Assembly (NCBI GenBank): GCA_900539195.1
Contig: UQBC01000036.1
Location: 1-25,586 of the forward strand
Direction: 5' to 3'
Length of the DNA stretch: 25,586 nucleotides
Origin: an uncultured Oscillospiraceae bacterium
GTDB lineage: Bacteria; Bacillota; Clostridia; Oscillospirales; Ruminococcaceae
Part shown: positions 13,818 to 21,249 of the stretch, piece after piece
Layout of the letters: every line of letters begins with the position of its first letter
How positions within the stretch are numbered: the first letter of the stretch is position 1
The notes under the pieces: model-generated
The model's input: only the letters and a program-made list of their open reading frames with translations
Databases searched by the model: none
What the model was told of the DNA's origin: nothing
Program-made: the position numbers and the translations under genes

Positions 13818-15266
13818 ATGAGCGAGATCAAGAAGATCCACATGGGTCCTGCTAAATGTGCGGTTGACCTTGGCGACGGAAGTGAAAGAGGAGAGTATGT
13901 AAACCAGGATTATATCCTGAACAAGCTGGGCAGACCTCACAGAGCGGTAAGCCTTATGTATTGCTATTATCCGCTTGACGAAACATGGCCTGCAAGAGCG
14001 AGAAACGCTTTCAAGGACAAGGAGATCACATTCCAGTGGGATTATCCCTATGACGACTATTTTACATATAAGGGCGGTATCGGCGGAACGACCGACGATG
14101 AGCCTTTCACCTGTATGCGTGATGTAAGACGTCACGGACAGGACGTTATACTTACGATGACAATAGATCCGAATGTTACGGACGAGCATCTTGAACAGAT
14201 AGGCAAGGAGCTTTCGACATTCGGTCGTATGCAGCTGAGAATAAACCACGAGGCTACCGGTAACTGGTTCTCGTTTACAAAGCGTGCAACATATCAGCAG
14301 GTGGCTGATTTCTATATCCACGCCCGTGAAGTAATAAAGAAGTTTGCGCCCAACGTACAGACTATTCTCTGTATCGGCGGTGTGGAGCATCCCGAAAAGG
14401 GCGGAGAAATCGAGATGGAGAAGGAATTTGCCGACGCTGTAAGAGCAACGGATATATGGTCTGTTGACAAGTACATGGCTCTTCACTGGGGCTGGCCTTT
14501 TGACGTTGCGGACGAGGGCGGAAACTCTTTCGGCAGAAGTAAGGTGGCAGATACATATAATCTTACTAAGCTGTCGGAAAAGCGTTACAGAGAGCTTTGC
14601 GGCGGAGTAAAGAAGCCTATGGTAATGAGCGAATTCAACGCTGACGGCGATGTAACGGGACCTTACGAGCAGGCTGAAATGGTAAAGGAATTCTGCGATA
14701 TGCTCAAGAACGACAAGGATCAGGGCTGGTTCAACGGCTTTACATTCTATCAGTTCCGTGACAGAGGCAGACTGGGACTTGAAATTGAGGATCCGAACAA
14801 TGCTGACTGCGGTATTGAGCAGCCGGTAATGCAGACCTACAAGGAAATTATTCACGACGAATATTTCTATCCCGAAATGAAAAGCGAGGGCGGAGCACAG
14901 TTCCCCGTAAAATTACGTTGGGGCGGTTCTGAGGACGCTGAGGGTATCGAGATACCTCTGCACTTTGAAAAGAACCCCACGTTCTGTGAAATCACATTTG
15001 AGGATGAGGACGCAGAGCTTAATCTTATGATGGAAATCAACGGTAAGTGGTTCTACAAGGCACCTCACGCAAAGACGATTGACTTTATGTCGGCATTCTT
15101 TGAAAAGCCTCTTGACGGTGAAGCTGACATGACGCTCAAGATATTTGCGCCTCCTGCAAGCGGTGAGAACGTAAACGACGGCAGTGAGGACTGGATGCTG
15201 AACACTTATTCGACTATCACGAAGATGCCGAATATCCGTATCAGATTTGCACCTATCTTAAAGTAA
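13818..15266 (+). CDS. cytosolic clan GH-A-like (GH26-like?) TIM-barrel glycoside hydrolase
   Basis: The 482-residue protein looks like a clan GH-A retaining glycosidase. A (beta/alpha)8 barrel runs from about 40 to 375. It has RINHEATGNWFSF (141-153), in which Glu145 would be the acid/base, as in the R..HE.N..WFWW motif of GH26 mannanases. MVMSEFNADGD (268-278) follows, with Glu272 as candidate nucleophile, and ALHWGWPFD lies between them. A beta-rich C-terminal domain follows (about 375-482). There is no signal peptide or cysteine lipobox, so it acts in the cytosol or is not a secreted enzyme. The ATG at 13818 follows AAGGAG at about 9 nt. Family assignment beyond clan level is uncertain. 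The gene is preceded by a structured leader and followed by the repeat array. Confidence 0.6.
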   Translation: MSEIKKIHMGPAKCAVDLGDGSERGEYVNQDYILNKLGRPHRAVSLMYCYYPLDETWPARARNAFKDKEITFQWDYPYDDYFTYKGGIGGTTDDEPFTCMRDVRRHGQDVILTMTIDPNVTDEHLEQIGKELSTFGRMQLRINHEATGNWFSFTKRATYQQVADFYIHAREVIKKFAPNVQTILCIGGVEHPEKGGEIEMEKEFADAVRATDIWSVDKYMALHWGWPFDVADEGGNSFGRSKVADTYNLTKLSEKRYRELCGGVKKPMVMSEFNADGDVTGPYEQAEMVKEFCDMLKNDKDQGWFNGFTFYQFRDRGRLGLEIEDPNNADCGIEQPVMQTYKEIIHDEYFYPEMKSEGGAQFPVKLRWGGSEDAEGIEIPLHFEKNPTFCEITFEDEDAELNLMMEINGKWFYKAPHAKTIDFMSAFFEKPLDGEADMTLKIFAPPASGENVNDGSEDWMLNTYSTITKMPNIRIRFAPILK

Positions 15267-15267
15267 G

Positions 15268-15741
15268 GCGGCAATGTGCCGCTTCAAGTTCCGCCTTTGA
15301 AAATGTTTGAGGTTGGCTGAGGGCGGCGAAACGGCGGGCGGCAAAGAAAGCGATAATTTGAATATGGGCGGTCACGGTGGGTTGCTGTGACCGCTTTTTG
15401 CGGCGGGTCGCCGCTGACAATTCCGCCTGCGGCTGTGAGCCGCTTCAAGTTCCGCCTTTGGAAATGTTTGAGGTTGGCTGAGGGTTGCGAAACGGCGGGG
15501 TTACACAAAGTGATAATTTAATATGTGGCGGTCACGGTGGGTTGCCGTGACCGCTTTTTGCGGTGGGTCGCCGCTGACAATTCCGCCTGCGGCAATGTGC
15601 CGCTTCAAGTTCCGCCTTTGGAAATGTTTGGGATTGACTGAGGGCGGCGAAACGGCGGGATTAAAGAAAGTGGTAATTTGATATGTGGCGGTCACGGTGG
15701 GTTGCTGTGACCGCTTTTTGCGGCTGTGAGCCGCTTCAAGT
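15268..15741 (+). repeat. array of ~160-bp direct repeats with internal palindromes
   Basis: Three copies and a partial fourth start at 15268, 15429, 15589 and 15720 (periods 161, 160, 131). Each begins with a palindrome GCGGC(AATG/TGTGA)GCCGC and TTCAAGTTCC. Each contains a shared GGCTGAGGG...GCGAAACGGCGG segment and a stem GCGGTCACGG...GTGACCGC followed by TTTTTGCGG. The third copy lacks the ~29-bp GGGTCGCCGCTGACAATTCC end segment. The array lies directly after the glycosidase stop. Divergence among copies is low, with several changes preserving pairing. No coding frame with a ribosome binding site is present. It looks like an intergenic repeat family of REP/BIME type, unknown to me. Confidence 0.9.
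15368..15399 (+). terminator. terminator-like hairpin in repeat copy 1
   Basis: GCGGTCAC (15368-15375) pairs with GTGACCGC (15387-15394), extendable by a G-U and a G-C pair, followed by TTTTT. The same structure recurs at 15528-15559 (10 perfect pairs) and 15688-15719. The first would end the glycosidase transcript. Confidence 0.7.
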
Positions 15742-15820
15742 TCGCTGTTCTGAATGTTGACGGATTGCGTAACTTCTGCTGTCGGCACACCCTTTAAACG
15801 ATTGATGAGAATTGAATACA

Positions 15821-15860
15821 AAAAATCCGCTGTTCGTGTTGAACGGCGGATTTTTGCGTT
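15821..15860 (+). terminator. strong bidirectional hairpin terminator
   Basis: AAAAATCCGCTGTTC (15821-15835) pairs with GAACGGCGGATTTTT (15841-15855) over 15 positions with one G-U and a 5-nt loop. It works on either strand. From 15861 to 16102 I see no gene or clear signal. Confidence 0.85.
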
Positions 15861-16102
15861 TAGTGGAGTTTGTTTATGAGCGTCTGTGTACACACGCCTA
15901 AGTAATGAATGCACAAGGTTTGCTGTACATGACGATAGTTTTCTGTAAGTTGACGGGATAGTGAGAGTGCGATTGTCGATACCTGACAAGCAAATAAAGC
16001 AATTAATAACGTTGTATTTATAAAGCGGAAATGCTTTTTATGTGAAGTGACACAATAACAATGTGAAAAAGTAAGCTGATGTCAGAAAAATTAAATAAAT
16101 GG

Positions 16103-16130
16103 TTGACTTTTCAAAAAATTATGATACAAT
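16103..16130 (+). promoter_or_regulatory. promoter of the 16318 orphan gene
   Basis: TTGACT (16103-16108), a 16-nt spacer and TACAAT (16125-16130). Transcription from about 16137 would make a leader of about 180 nt. Confidence 0.7.
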
Positions 16131-16185
16131 ATTTATGAAGCCTACAAAAAGAGCAGGCGTGCTGTGAAACAAACGATAAAAGTAT

Positions 16186-16262
16186 AGGAGGGATAATTAT
16201 GGGAAGTTGAAAAGACGCATAGGCACTTGTAGCCTTTTATCCGAAATGGGGCATATACCCCA
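16186..16262 (+). promoter_or_regulatory. leader with a perfect SD, a 3-codon ORF and a hairpin
   Basis: AGGAGG (16186-16191) is followed at 7 nt by ATG GGA AGT TGA (16199-16210), a three-codon ORF Met-Gly-Ser. Downstream, TGGGG (16247-16251) pairs with CCCCA (16258-16262). The main gene starts at 16318 with a poorer ribosome binding site. This is either a regulatory upstream ORF or the start of a decayed gene. Confidence 0.45.
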
Positions 16263-16317
16263 CTTTCGATGAAAAATTGCTTTCAGAAATAAAATTTATT
16301 AAAAAGAGGTAAAAATT

Positions 16318-16728
16318 ATGTTAAGTAGTATTATGACGTTATATAACAGAAAAAGAGATCCTTTAAAACTCGCTGTTGATATGTTCGAATCAAAAATTTT
16401 AAAGGAACTTGACGAGGAAGCCTTATTGACATTTAAAGAAATGACATCACCTTTATACTATGATGAACAGGCAACTGAAGATGACGACGAATTATATGAT
16501 TGGAGTAAAATAAAAAACAGTCTTTTCTTCACAAAAGACTGTATGAAAATATTTGAAGATGATTTAATTACGGCGTTGTGGGTAGCATACGAATCTCTGA
16601 GATGTATTTTCAAAAAAAATCCTGACTATAAAACGTCGTATATGCAAGTTTTCATTTATAACGAAAGGTATTTTTGGGCATTCGCAGAAAACGAACACAT
16701 CGTTTTCATTACTCCCGAGGAGTACTGA
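16318..16728 (+). CDS. AT-rich orphan hypothetical protein (136 aa)
   Basis: I do not recognise the family. The product is soluble, acidic in its middle (QATEDDDELYDWSK) and aromatic-rich near the end (VFIYNERYFWAFAENEHIVF then ITPEEY). It has no signal peptide or membrane segment. AAAGAGG precedes the ATG by about 8 nt. The composition is far more AT-rich than the flanking operons, which suggests recent acquisition. It has its own promoter and an unusual leader with a three-codon ORF. Size, acidity and an aromatic C-terminus would suit an immunity-type protein, but no toxin gene is adjacent, so this is only a suggestion. Confidence 0.6.
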   Translation: MLSSIMTLYNRKRDPLKLAVDMFESKILKELDEEALLTFKEMTSPLYYDEQATEDDDELYDWSKIKNSLFFTKDCMKIFEDDLITALWVAYESLRCIFKKNPDYKTSYMQVFIYNERYFWAFAENEHIVFITPEEY

Positions 16729-16820
16729 TATGCTCTTTGACAATGGTTTGGGTATTAAAAATAGAAAAACGCATTTGCAAATTCGGATCAGCAGAAAATA
16801 AAATCATAAGAAAAATGTGC

Positions 16821-16849
16821 TTGACAAGGCTATAAAATTGTGCTATCAT
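16821..16849 (+). promoter_or_regulatory. promoter of the 16925 orphan gene
   Basis: TTGACA (16821-16826), a 17-nt spacer and TATCAT (16844-16849). The gap 16729-16924 holds nothing else that I can identify. Confidence 0.75.
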
Positions 16850-16924
16850 TATACAAGCGATGTAGGTGGACTTCAGCTAAGCAACATAAAAATACTACAA
16901 ATAAAACGGAGGTTGAGATAATAA

Positions 16925-17284
16925 ATGAATACACAAGAGAGAAAGACTGTAAGAAAAGCTTTAAACAGAGTAGAGCGTTTTATTAAAGATTTCCAGCTAA
17001 TAGATTACAAGAAATATAAACAGCTTATAGACTTCTTAAATAGCATAGATAGCAGTCTGCCCGAGCGAGAGAGTAGGCTAATAATGAACTACTGTAGTGA
17101 AGTCTTAAACCCAAAAAACGGTATTTTCGAATTCCCAGATATTGTTGAACACTCAGGCGCTGAATTGAGAGGGAACGATTATACTGTGATTTCCGGCCGT
17201 GAAGAAGAATTTCTCGCTCGTGTAGAGAGCGCATATCTATACGTAATTGGAAAATTTTGTGAATTAGAAAAAATGTGCGCTTAG
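16925..17284 (+). CDS. orphan hypothetical protein (119 aa)
   Basis: The family is not recognised. The product is predicted to be mostly helical and starts MNTQERKTVRKALNRVERFI, with a basic N-terminal third. It continues through DSSLPERESRLIMNYCSEVL and ends FLARVESAYLYVIGKFCELEKMCA. No catalytic motif, signal peptide or membrane helix is seen. CGGAGG precedes the ATG by about 11 nt. It is AT-rich like its neighbour at 16318 but has a separate promoter and its own terminator. The pair may have come in together as an accessory islet between the repeat array and the HAD/GH5 operon. Confidence 0.6.
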   Translation: MNTQERKTVRKALNRVERFIKDFQLIDYKKYKQLIDFLNSIDSSLPERESRLIMNYCSEVLNPKNGIFEFPDIVEHSGAELRGNDYTVISGREEEFLARVESAYLYVIGKFCELEKMCA

Positions 17285-17324
17285 TAACCCTTGTAAACGC
17301 TTTATTGAATTCCGCTGAATACGC

Positions 17325-17362
17325 ACTCCGCCCCCCCCCCGAAAACAGGTGGCGGAGTTTTT
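17325..17362 (+). terminator. terminator with a ten-cytosine tract in its loop
   Basis: ACTCCGCC (17325-17332) pairs with GGCGGAGT (17351-17358) and is followed by TTTTCTG. The loop begins within a homopolymer of ten C (17331-17340), which is prone to slippage or sequencing error. Confidence 0.8.
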
Positions 17363-17413
17363 CTGTTTGAGAAAATGTTGTTTGCATGAGGTATCGTAGT
17401 TTTATCGGCAAAT

Positions 17414-17460
17414 AAAAAAAGAAGTAACAAGTGCGGTAGCGTCTTGTTACTTCTTTTAAT
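17414..17460 (-). terminator. terminator of the HAD-GH5-acylphosphatase operon
   Basis: AAAAGAAGTAACAAG (17417-17431) pairs perfectly with CTTGTTACTTCTTTT (17443-17457) around an 11-nt loop. On the minus strand the stem runs into a long T tract. It lies 8 bp after the acylphosphatase stop and could work in both directions. Confidence 0.93.
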
Positions 17461-17468
17461 ATATTGCT

Positions 17469-17771
17469 TTAATATTCGTCTTTGATGCGAAATGAGGTTT
17501 CGTGAGGGTCGGGCTGGCGGTCGGCAACATACATATCGTCTATAACGATGTAGCGGCTGTTCTGAAGTGATTGAATCACTTTGTCTATATCTTCTTCAAG
17601 ACCCTGCGCTTCCATCTCCACAGAACCGTCATATAAATTCTTTACCCAACCTGTCACACTGTACATTGAGGCGGCATTCTGTGCTCTGTAGCGGAACCCT
17701 ACGCCCTGAACTCTTCCTTTGAAGAAAAAGTGCTTTCTGATAATCTTACGCTGATTTGTGATGTCATGCAT
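17469..17771 (-). CDS. acyP: acylphosphatase
   Basis: The 100-residue protein hydrolyses carboxyl-phosphate bonds. The family signature is clear: HFFFKGRVQGVGFRYRAQNA, where the Arg after GF binds phosphate, and GWVKNLYDGSVEMEAQG, where the Asn orders the catalytic water. The usual length is about 90-100. The ATG at 17771 is chosen because it lies one base after the stop of the GH5-like gene (TGATATG) and leaves a normal-sized protein. The longer frame to 17837 would overlap that gene by 65 bases. It is the last gene of a minus-strand operon and ends at a strong terminator. Confidence 0.9.
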   Translation of the reverse strand: MHDITNQRKIIRKHFFFKGRVQGVGFRYRAQNAASMYSVTGWVKNLYDGSVEMEAQGLEEDIDKVIQSLQNSRYIVIDDMYVADRQPDPHETSFRIKDEY

Positions 17772-17772
17772 A

Positions 17773-18987
17773 TCAATTACCGCTTTCTTCCGCACCGCTC
17801 TCGGAAGTATCTGAGGTTGAATAACCGTGTACGCCAAGTGGGTCGATCTTTTCGGGAATAAGTTTCAGCATCGCATTTGTGGCAACCTTTGTAAGGTCAT
17901 AACGGTACCATGTGTATTCTTCGTCGGTGCGTGGTTCCATCCAGACCATAAGACCGTTCCAGCCGTTTTCATAGGTTGATTTATACTTTTCGGTGAGCGT
18001 CATTCCGGCTTCTTTTTCGTCATCGTTTGAGGTTTCGCCTATAAGGCATGGCTTGTCGGTCACAAGTCCGAACTGTTCAGGCGTTTTGTCGAACGGGAAG
18101 CCGAAATACTGCTTTTCCCACATATAGTAATGCGTGCTGTAGAAGTCTACATAAGCCTTATCATCGCCGGTTACCTTTTTGAGGTTTTCGTCGGATATCT
18201 TGTCGCCCTCATATTTGTCGGAATTGTACTTTACTATGCCAAGACCTACGGTTACGGGAGTTGAACAGGTTTCGTGGATAACGGAGGCGCATTTACCGAA
18301 CAGATAGCAAAGGTCGCTCCACTTAAGCTGACCGCACTCGGAGTTTTCGTGAACCCAGTCAGGCTCGTTCATAAGGTCGATACCGAAAAGATATTCGTTT
18401 TCGCCGTAACGTTTGCAGAATTCTTTTACATACTGCTCGGCGTAGTCGTCACAGTTTTCTTTGCTTGTGGCAAGCTTGCGCCACTTTTCTGCGGAGCTGT
18501 TTGTGTTTTTGAAATGGTCGAATGAAAGCAGTGTAGGCATAATGTATATCCTGTGTTTTTCGGCAAGGGCAAAAAGCTTGTCCAGATCATTCCAGTGCTG
18601 TTCATTTATGCCCTTAATTGCGCCTGTGGATTTCAGCCTTACTACATTTTCGCCGTTGCAGTTTATCCAGATACGCGTACAGTTGATGCCATCGCTGACA
18701 AGCTCCTCAAAAGTCTTATCCCAGAATTCTTCGTCCATATTGCCGCTGAAATCGTTCCAGTTCTGCCAGGGAGTGTTTGCGCCGTTTATCCAGAGTTCCT
18801 TACCGTCAACGTTGAACTTGCCGTCGGAAATGCTGACCTTAGAGTTAGGAAATTCGATTGCTTGAGAGGCTTCGCCTGAATTTGTCTGTTCGCCGCTTGT
18901 TACGGCATTGCTACAACCTGTTGCAGTGACAGCGATGATTACTGTCAGCGCAAGAGCAGACAATCTGCTCATCATCATTTTCTTCAT
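17773..18987 (-). CDS. GH5-like (mannanase/cellulase-type) lipoprotein glycosidase
   Basis: The 404-residue protein starts with a lipoprotein signal (hydrophobic LALTVIIAV, lipobox TATGC with Cys25) and a Ser/Thr/Glu linker. It then has a clan GH-A barrel of the GH5 type: NGANTPWQNW (68-77), RIWINCNGENVV, the acid/base Glu208 in GIDLMNEPDW, HYYMW (286-290), and the nucleophile Glu318 in CLIGETSND. The order and spacing resemble GH5 beta-mannanases. It should act on plant or microbial polysaccharide at the cell surface. GGAGG lies 12 nt before the ATG. It is 17 nt behind the HAD gene and is coupled to the acylphosphatase gene. The C-terminal 20 residues are Ser/Gly/Glu-rich and unstructured. 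Confidence 0.82.
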   Translation of the reverse strand: MKKMMMSRLSALALTVIIAVTATGCSNAVTSGEQTNSGEASQAIEFPNSKVSISDGKFNVDGKELWINGANTPWQNWNDFSGNMDEEFWDKTFEELVSDGINCTRIWINCNGENVVRLKSTGAIKGINEQHWNDLDKLFALAEKHRIYIMPTLLSFDHFKNTNSSAEKWRKLATSKENCDDYAEQYVKEFCKRYGENEYLFGIDLMNEPDWVHENSECGQLKWSDLCYLFGKCASVIHETCSTPVTVGLGIVKYNSDKYEGDKISDENLKKVTGDDKAYVDFYSTHYYMWEKQYFGFPFDKTPEQFGLVTDKPCLIGETSNDDEKEAGMTLTEKYKSTYENGWNGLMVWMEPRTDEEYTWYRYDLTKVATNAMLKLIPEKIDPLGVHGYSTSDTSESGAEESGN

Positions 18988-19004
18988 ATTTGCCTTTGCC
19001 TCCG

Positions 19005-19655
19005 TTAAAATGTGAATATATTTTCATCAAGTTCTTTTACAAGCTTGTCGCTGTAAAGCTCCATTTCTTTCATATCCTGACTGCTTATCGGTTCAATCAC
19101 ACCGATAGTCATCATGCCCGCTTGCTTTGCGGCTTTGAGAGAAGCGGATACGTCATCGAGCATAATGCAGTTTTCGGGCGGTACGCCGAGCGTTTTTGCG
19201 GTATCTAGATATATGTCGGGGTACTGTTTGCCTTTGCCGAAAACGGCGGCGGAGCTTATCGTTTCAAACATTCCCCACAGTCCTGTGTGATGAAGCACGG
19301 GGGTGTAAAGCTCGGGGGTCTGCGAGGTGCATACGGCGGTCTTGTAGCCGTTTTTTATCGCAAGCTCAACCGTTTCACGAGCGAAGGGTTTTAGTTTTAC
19401 GTTGTGGCGGTATTCATCTATGGCAAGGTCTGTCCATTCCTGCATAAGCTGTTCGGGCGTTTCGGGAAGACTGAAAAGATCTTTTGTGTACAATGCTGTT
19501 TCGTAAAAAGAGCGGTGGCTGCATTGCCTGCCGTAATCATCGGGCGGAGTTATGCCACGTCTGCGCAGAAATTCCTCGTCAACGTACTGCCAGACGTACA
19601 TCGAGTCGAGCAGAGTGCCGTCAAGGTCGAACAGCACGGCTTTTATATCGTTCAT
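19005..19655 (-). CDS. HAD-superfamily hydrolase (phosphatase)
   Basis: The 216-residue protein has the HAD motifs in order: VLFDLDGTLLDS (motif I, nucleophile Asp10 and Asp12), AVCTSQTP (motif II Thr), the lysine in GKGKQYPDIYL (motif III) and IMLDDVSASLKAAKQAGM (motif IV, with DD binding Mg2+). The cap between motifs I and II is helical, as in the beta-phosphoglucomutase/phosphoglycolate phosphatase group. The start at 19655 follows AAAGGAG by 5-8 nt, and upstream in-frame sequence crosses the promoter. It opens the operon with the GH5-like and acylphosphatase genes, which hints at sugar-phosphate handling. The substrate is unknown. Confidence 0.88.
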   Translation of the reverse strand: MNDIKAVLFDLDGTLLDSMYVWQYVDEEFLRRRGITPPDDYGRQCSHRSFYETALYTKDLFSLPETPEQLMQEWTDLAIDEYRHNVKLKPFARETVELAIKNGYKTAVCTSQTPELYTPVLHHTGLWGMFETISSAAVFGKGKQYPDIYLDTAKTLGVPPENCIMLDDVSASLKAAKQAGMMTIGVIEPISSQDMKEMELYSDKLVKELDENIFTF

Positions 19656-19686
19656 ATTCTTCTCCTTTCTAAGCTTATATACTGCT

Positions 19687-19715
19687 ATTGTATCACAATA
19701 AGGCGGTTGGGTCAA
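19687..19715 (-). promoter_or_regulatory. promoter of the HAD-GH5-acylphosphatase operon
   Basis: TTGACC (19715-19710), a 17-nt spacer and TACAAT (19692-19687) are on the minus strand. Confidence 0.75.
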
Positions 19716-19748
19716 TAAGATTTTAAGGACGATTTTTGTGTATGCGGC

Positions 19749-19777
19749 TTGCAAAATGCGTGGATTTATGGTATACT
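19749..19777 (+). promoter_or_regulatory. promoter of the MATE transporter gene
   Basis: TTGCAA (19749-19754), a 17-nt spacer and TATACT (19772-19777). It diverges from the operon promoter at 19715-19687. Confidence 0.65.
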
Positions 19778-19821
19778 GAATTAAAAGAAATAAAGAGAAG
19801 AATAAAGGAAAGAAAAGAAAA

Positions 19822-21222
19822 TTGGAACAGACAAAAGAAAACAAGATGGGCGTAATGCCTGTAAATAAGCTGCTTGTTACAATGTCGCTACCTATAGTTA
19901 TATCAATGCTTATCCAGGCAATGTATAACCTTGTTGACAGCGTATTTGTGGCACAGATAAACCCGGACGCACTGACCGCAGTAGGTATGGCGTTTCCGAT
20001 GCAGAGCCTTATGATAGCGTTTCAGACGGGGCTTGGCGTTGGCATGAATGCGCTTGTATCACGCTATCTCGGACAGAAGAAGCCTTATGAGGCAGGTCTT
20101 GCGGCAACTCATGCGCTTATTCTTACCGCTTTGAACTATGTTATATTTTTAATAGTAGGGCTTACGGCGATACCTGCATTTTTTTCGATACAGACACATT
20201 CCGAAATCATAGCTGGATATGGTGTTGAATATCTGTCAATCGTATGCTGCGGCTCGCTCGGATTATTCTTCCAGATATACGGCGAGCGTATATTGCAGGC
20301 GACGGGCAAGACACTGCTTTCGATGGTGTCGCAGATACTCGGTGCGGTTATAAACATAGTGCTTGATCCTGTGTTTATTTTCGGTGTTGATTTTCTCGGA
20401 ATACCCGCAATGGGAGTTACGGGTGCGGCAATCGCCACTGTAACAGGTCAGATAATAGCGGCGGCGGTAGGATTTTTACTGCACCACTTCCACAACAAAG
20501 AATTAAGGCTTGTATTCAGAAAATTCAGGCTGAATTTAGGTACGATAAAGACAATATATGCCGTCGGAATACCTTCTATTATAATGAGTGCGCTGGTTTC
20601 GGTGCTGACGTTCGGTATGAATATAATACTGAAAGCGTATGAGCCTGCGGCGGCTACGGTATTCGGCGTATACTTCAAGCTGCAGAGCTTCGTATATATG
20701 CCTGTGTTCGGTATGAATAACGGAATAGTTCCTATCATAGCCTATAACTACGGGGCAGGAAAGCCGAAGCGTATAACGGATACGCTGAAGCTCGGTGTTA
20801 TCTGCTCGGTTGTGATAATGATAATCGGATTGCTGCTGTTCCAGCTTATACCGGCGCAGTTACTGGGAATGTTCGCTCCGACGGATGATATGATAAGGCT
20901 CGGTGAAACGGCGCTCAGAATATTCAGCGTATCGTTTGTATTTGCCGGAGTGTCGATAGTGTTAAGCTCGGGCTTCCAGGCGCTCGGAAACGGCTTTTAC
21001 AGCATGATAGTATTTATAGTAAGGCTTATTGTGCCGACACTGCCTTTTGCGTGGCTGTTCGGCATTATCGGAGGGGTTGACTGCATATGGTGGTCGCTCC
21101 CTGTAAGCGATTTGTTAGGACTTATTGTTGCGATACTCCTTATGCGCAGGATCTATAAGAATGTCATATCGAAAATGTATGACAAACAGGATAAATCCTC
21201 GGCACAGGTACAGCAGGCATAA
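19822..21222 (+). CDS. MATE-family multidrug/metabolite exporter
   Basis: The 466-residue membrane protein has the twelve-helix MATE layout in two similar halves. The opening is typical (KLLVTMSLPIVISMLIQAMY then NLVDSVFVAQ). QTGLGVGMNALVSRYLGQ and ILQATGKTLLSMVSQILGAV sit in the first half, and VFGMNNGIVPIIAYNYGAGK in the second. Such proteins export drugs or metabolites in exchange for Na+ or H+. The first codon is TTG at 19822, with AAAGGA about 12 nt upstream. The ATG at 19846 has no ribosome binding site and would remove only 8 residues. The cytidylate-kinase-like gene follows 27 nt downstream, so the two are probably co-transcribed. The transported compound is unknown. Confidence 0.9.
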   Translation: MEQTKENKMGVMPVNKLLVTMSLPIVISMLIQAMYNLVDSVFVAQINPDALTAVGMAFPMQSLMIAFQTGLGVGMNALVSRYLGQKKPYEAGLAATHALILTALNYVIFLIVGLTAIPAFFSIQTHSEIIAGYGVEYLSIVCCGSLGLFFQIYGERILQATGKTLLSMVSQILGAVINIVLDPVFIFGVDFLGIPAMGVTGAAIATVTGQIIAAAVGFLLHHFHNKELRLVFRKFRLNLGTIKTIYAVGIPSIIMSALVSVLTFGMNIILKAYEPAAATVFGVYFKLQSFVYMPVFGMNNGIVPIIAYNYGAGKPKRITDTLKLGVICSVVIMIIGLLLFQLIPAQLLGMFAPTDDMIRLGETALRIFSVSFVFAGVSIVLSSGFQALGNGFYSMIVFIVRLIVPTLPFAWLFGIIGGVDCIWWSLPVSDLLGLIVAILLMRRIYKNVISKMYDKQDKSSAQVQQA

Positions 21223-21249
21223 GAATAAAGCACAAACGGAGGAATGATT

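Noticed and set aside
13773..14855. 360-codon minus-strand ORF
   Set aside because: It is antisense to the glycosidase gene, which has a promoter, ribosome binding site and catalytic motifs on the plus strand.
15268..15741. Possible CRISPR or rRNA-like repeat
   Set aside because: The unit is ~160 bp and nearly identical throughout, with no unique spacers and no RNA-gene signature.
15501..15989. 162-codon minus-strand ORF through the repeat array
   Set aside because: It has no ribosome binding site, runs across terminator hairpins and repeats, and its sequence repeats only because the DNA does.
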